DNA from: an uncultured Methylocystaceae bacterium
GTDB taxonomy: Bacteria; Pseudomonadota; Alphaproteobacteria; Rhizobiales; Beijerinckiaceae
Direction of reading: 5' to 3'
NCBI GenBank assembly: GCA_945956975.1
Contig: CAMFKC010000092.1
Location: 1-7,700, forward strand
Length of the DNA stretch: 7,700 nt
The translations under genes were made by a program, and so were the position numbers. This document shows, piece after piece, positions 6,101 to 7,700 of this stretch; the stretch's first letter is position 1, and each line of letters begins with the position of its first letter. A model generated the notes under the pieces. The model searched no databases. It was not told the DNA's origin and saw nothing but the letters and a program-made list of their open reading frames with translations.

Positions 6101-7700
6101 ATGCGCGCATTCCCCGACACGCTGCCGATCGACGAGGTCCTCGCGCCGCTCTGCGCATCCCTGGCGGCCTCCCCGAACCTCGTGCTGGTGGCGCCGCCGG
6201 GCGCAGGCAAGACGACGCGCGCGCCGCTGGCGCTGCTGGACGAAGCCTGGGCCGACGGAAAGCAGATCGTCGTGCTCGAGCCACGACGGCTGGCGGCGCG
6301 TGCGGCCGCGCAGCGCATGGCCGACACCCTCGGCGAGAAAGTTGGCGACACCATCGGCCTGCGCATCCGCATGGAATCGCGGACGTCTGCGCGCACGCGC
6401 GTCCTCGTCGTCACGGAAGGCGTTTTCACGCGCATGATCCTCGGCGACCCCGCGCTGGAGGGCGTGGCGGCCGTGTTGTTCGACGAGTTCCACGAGCGTT
6501 CGCTCGACGCAGACCTCGGCCTGGCGCTGGCGCTCGACGCGCAGGCCGGGCTGCGCGAAGATCTTCGGCTGGTCGCCATGTCGGCCACGCTGGACGGCGC
6601 ACGCGTCGCAGGCCTCATGCGCGACGCGCCCGTGCTGGAGAGCGAGGGCCGGGCCTTTCCGGTCGAGACGCGCTATCTCGGGCGCGATCCCGCCGAGCGG
6701 ATCGAGCAGGCGATCGTGCGCGCGATCCTGCGCGCGTTGCAAACCGACACCGGTTCGATCCTCGTCTTTTTGGCCGGGCAAGGCGAAATAGAGCGGGTCG
6801 CGCGCGACCTCGCCGAGCGGATCCGCGATCCGGATGTCGTGATCGCGCCGCTCTATGGCGCGCTGGACCGGCGCGAGCAGGACCGCGCGGTGCTGCCGGC
6901 GAAGCCGGGAACGCGCAAGATCGTGCTGGCCACATCCGTGGCCGAAACATCGCTGACGATCGAGGGGGTGCGCGTCGTCATCGACAGCGGGCTCGCCCGG
7001 ACGCCGCGCTACGAGCCGGATCTCGGGCTGACGCGACTCGAAACCGTGCGGGCCGCGCGCGCATCCGTCGACCAGCGCCGCGGCCGTGCGGGCCGCACCG
7101 AGCCCGGCGTCTGCTATCGACTGTGGGAAGAGGCATCCACCGGCGCCCTGCCCGCCTTCGCCCAACCCGAGATCCTCAGCGCCGACCTGACCGGTCTCGC
7201 GCTCGACCTCGCCTTCTGGGGCGTGCGCGACCGGACCGCGCTCGCCTTTCTCGATCCGCCGCCTGCACCCGCCTGGACCGAAGCCGTGAAGCTGCTGCAG
7301 GCCCTCGGCGCGCTGGATGGCGATGGCGCGATCACCGACGAGGGGCGGGCGATCCGAAACCTTCCCCTGCCGCCGCGCCTTGCGCGCATGGTGGTGGACG
7401 CCGCCCGCGCCGGCGACGGGATGGCGGCCGCGGAGGTCGCCGTGCTGCTGTCGGAGCGCGGGCTCGGCGGACCGTCGCCGGATCTCGAGGATCGGCTCGA
7501 CCGGTTTCGCCGCGAACGCGGCGCGCGGGCGGATGCGGCCCGCGGCATGGCGCGCGGCTGGGCGAAAGCGGCGCAACAGGGGACCGCCTCCGTGCGGCAG
7601 GCCGACCACCTTTCGACCGGCGCCCTTGTCGCGCTGGCCTTTCCCGAACGGATTGCGCAGAGGCGCGGCAAGCCCGGGGAATTCCTGATGGCCAACGGCC
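6101..7700 (+). CDS. hrpB: ATP-dependent helicase HrpB, N-terminal two thirds (3'-truncated by the window edge)
   Basis: The frame is open from the ATG at 6101 to the window end, giving 533 complete codons with no stop. HrpB is a DEAH/DExH-box superfamily 2 helicase of about 820 residues in E. coli, so roughly a third is missing here. Helicase motifs appear in order: motif I PPGAGKTT (Lys37), Ia EPRRLAAR (60-67), motif II DEFH (Asp128-Glu129), motif III SAT (161-163), LVFLAGQGEIE (221-231), motif V ATSVAETSLTIEGV (277-290) and motif VI QRRGRAGR (325-332). The DEFHERSLDADLGLAL stretch distinguishes HrpB from HrpA, and residues 527-533 (EFLMANG) begin the family's LxxANGRGA-like motif. The helicase-associated region (LxxLGALD...LPLPPRLARM) spans about 398-430. 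The cellular role is poorly known; a link to RNA is expected from the family but is not shown by the sequence. The start is the first Met before motif I, with no other in-frame ATG or GTG within 40 bases upstream; its ribosome binding site is weak. The gene diverges from kup. Confidence 0.95.
   Translation, partial: MRAFPDTLPIDEVLAPLCASLAASPNLVLVAPPGAGKTTRAPLALLDEAWADGKQIVVLEPRRLAARAAAQRMADTLGEKVGDTIGLRIRMESRTSARTRVLVVTEGVFTRMILGDPALEGVAAVLFDEFHERSLDADLGLALALDAQAGLREDLRLVAMSATLDGARVAGLMRDAPVLESEGRAFPVETRYLGRDPAERIEQAIVRAILRALQTDTGSILVFLAGQGEIERVARDLAERIRDPDVVIAPLYGALDRREQDRAVLPAKPGTRKIVLATSVAETSLTIEGVRVVIDSGLARTPRYEPDLGLTRLETVRAARASVDQRRGRAGRTEPGVCYRLWEEASTGALPAFAQPEILSADLTGLALDLAFWGVRDRTALAFLDPPPAPAWTEAVKLLQALGALDGDGAITDEGRAIRNLPLPPRLARMVVDAARAGDGMAAAEVAVLLSERGLGGPSPDLEDRLDRFRRERGARADAARGMARGWAKAAQQGTASVRQADHLSTGALVALAFPERIAQRRGKPGEFLMANG

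Noticed and set aside
5903..7609. The kup frame stays open for 1707 bases upstream of its start, which would give a 1234-residue fusion protein
   Set aside because: The extra part runs through the intergenic region and antisense to hrpB, whose helicase motifs are intact. Its translation has no recognisable domain, so it is a codon-bias artefact and not an N-terminal domain of Kup.

Overview
This window looks like ordinary chromosomal DNA from a high-GC alphaproteobacterium. The AddA and AddB sequences are of the alphaproteobacterial type. Hyphomicrobiales (the rhizobial and methylotroph side) is my best guess, made from protein resemblance and base composition only. I see no rRNA, tRNA, CRISPR array, insertion sequence, phage gene or toxin-antitoxin pair, and no convincing new system. 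Nearly every base is explained by four conserved housekeeping-type genes.

Layout. Positions 1-478 (+) hold the C-terminal nuclease part of addB, whose start lies upstream of the window. Positions 475-3885 (+) hold complete addA, translationally coupled to addB through an ATGA overlap. Only 19 bp separate the addA stop from the stop of kup, a complete low-affinity K+ uptake permease gene on the opposite strand (5902-3905, -). A nested inverted repeat at 3878-3912 includes both stop codons. A divergent intergenic region (5903-6100, 198 bp) follows. It carries a weak candidate kup promoter, a short tandem direct repeat and a small GC hairpin. hrpB, a DExH-box ATP-dependent helicase gene, starts at 6101 (+) and runs off the right edge.

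How the genes relate. AddA and AddB form one heterodimeric helicase-nuclease that resects double-strand DNA ends for RecA-dependent recombination, and their overlapping stop and start suit equimolar synthesis. Kup moves K+ across the inner membrane and has no functional tie to AddAB. HrpB is a separate helicase-like protein of poorly known function. The window therefore holds three independent transcription units: addBA, convergent with kup, which is divergent from hrpB.

The points most worth a second look are the hairpin shared by the two stop codons, the Gly/His-rich N-terminal extension of Kup, the direct repeat in the kup leader, and the lack of a trxA-folC continuation after addA. All are modest.
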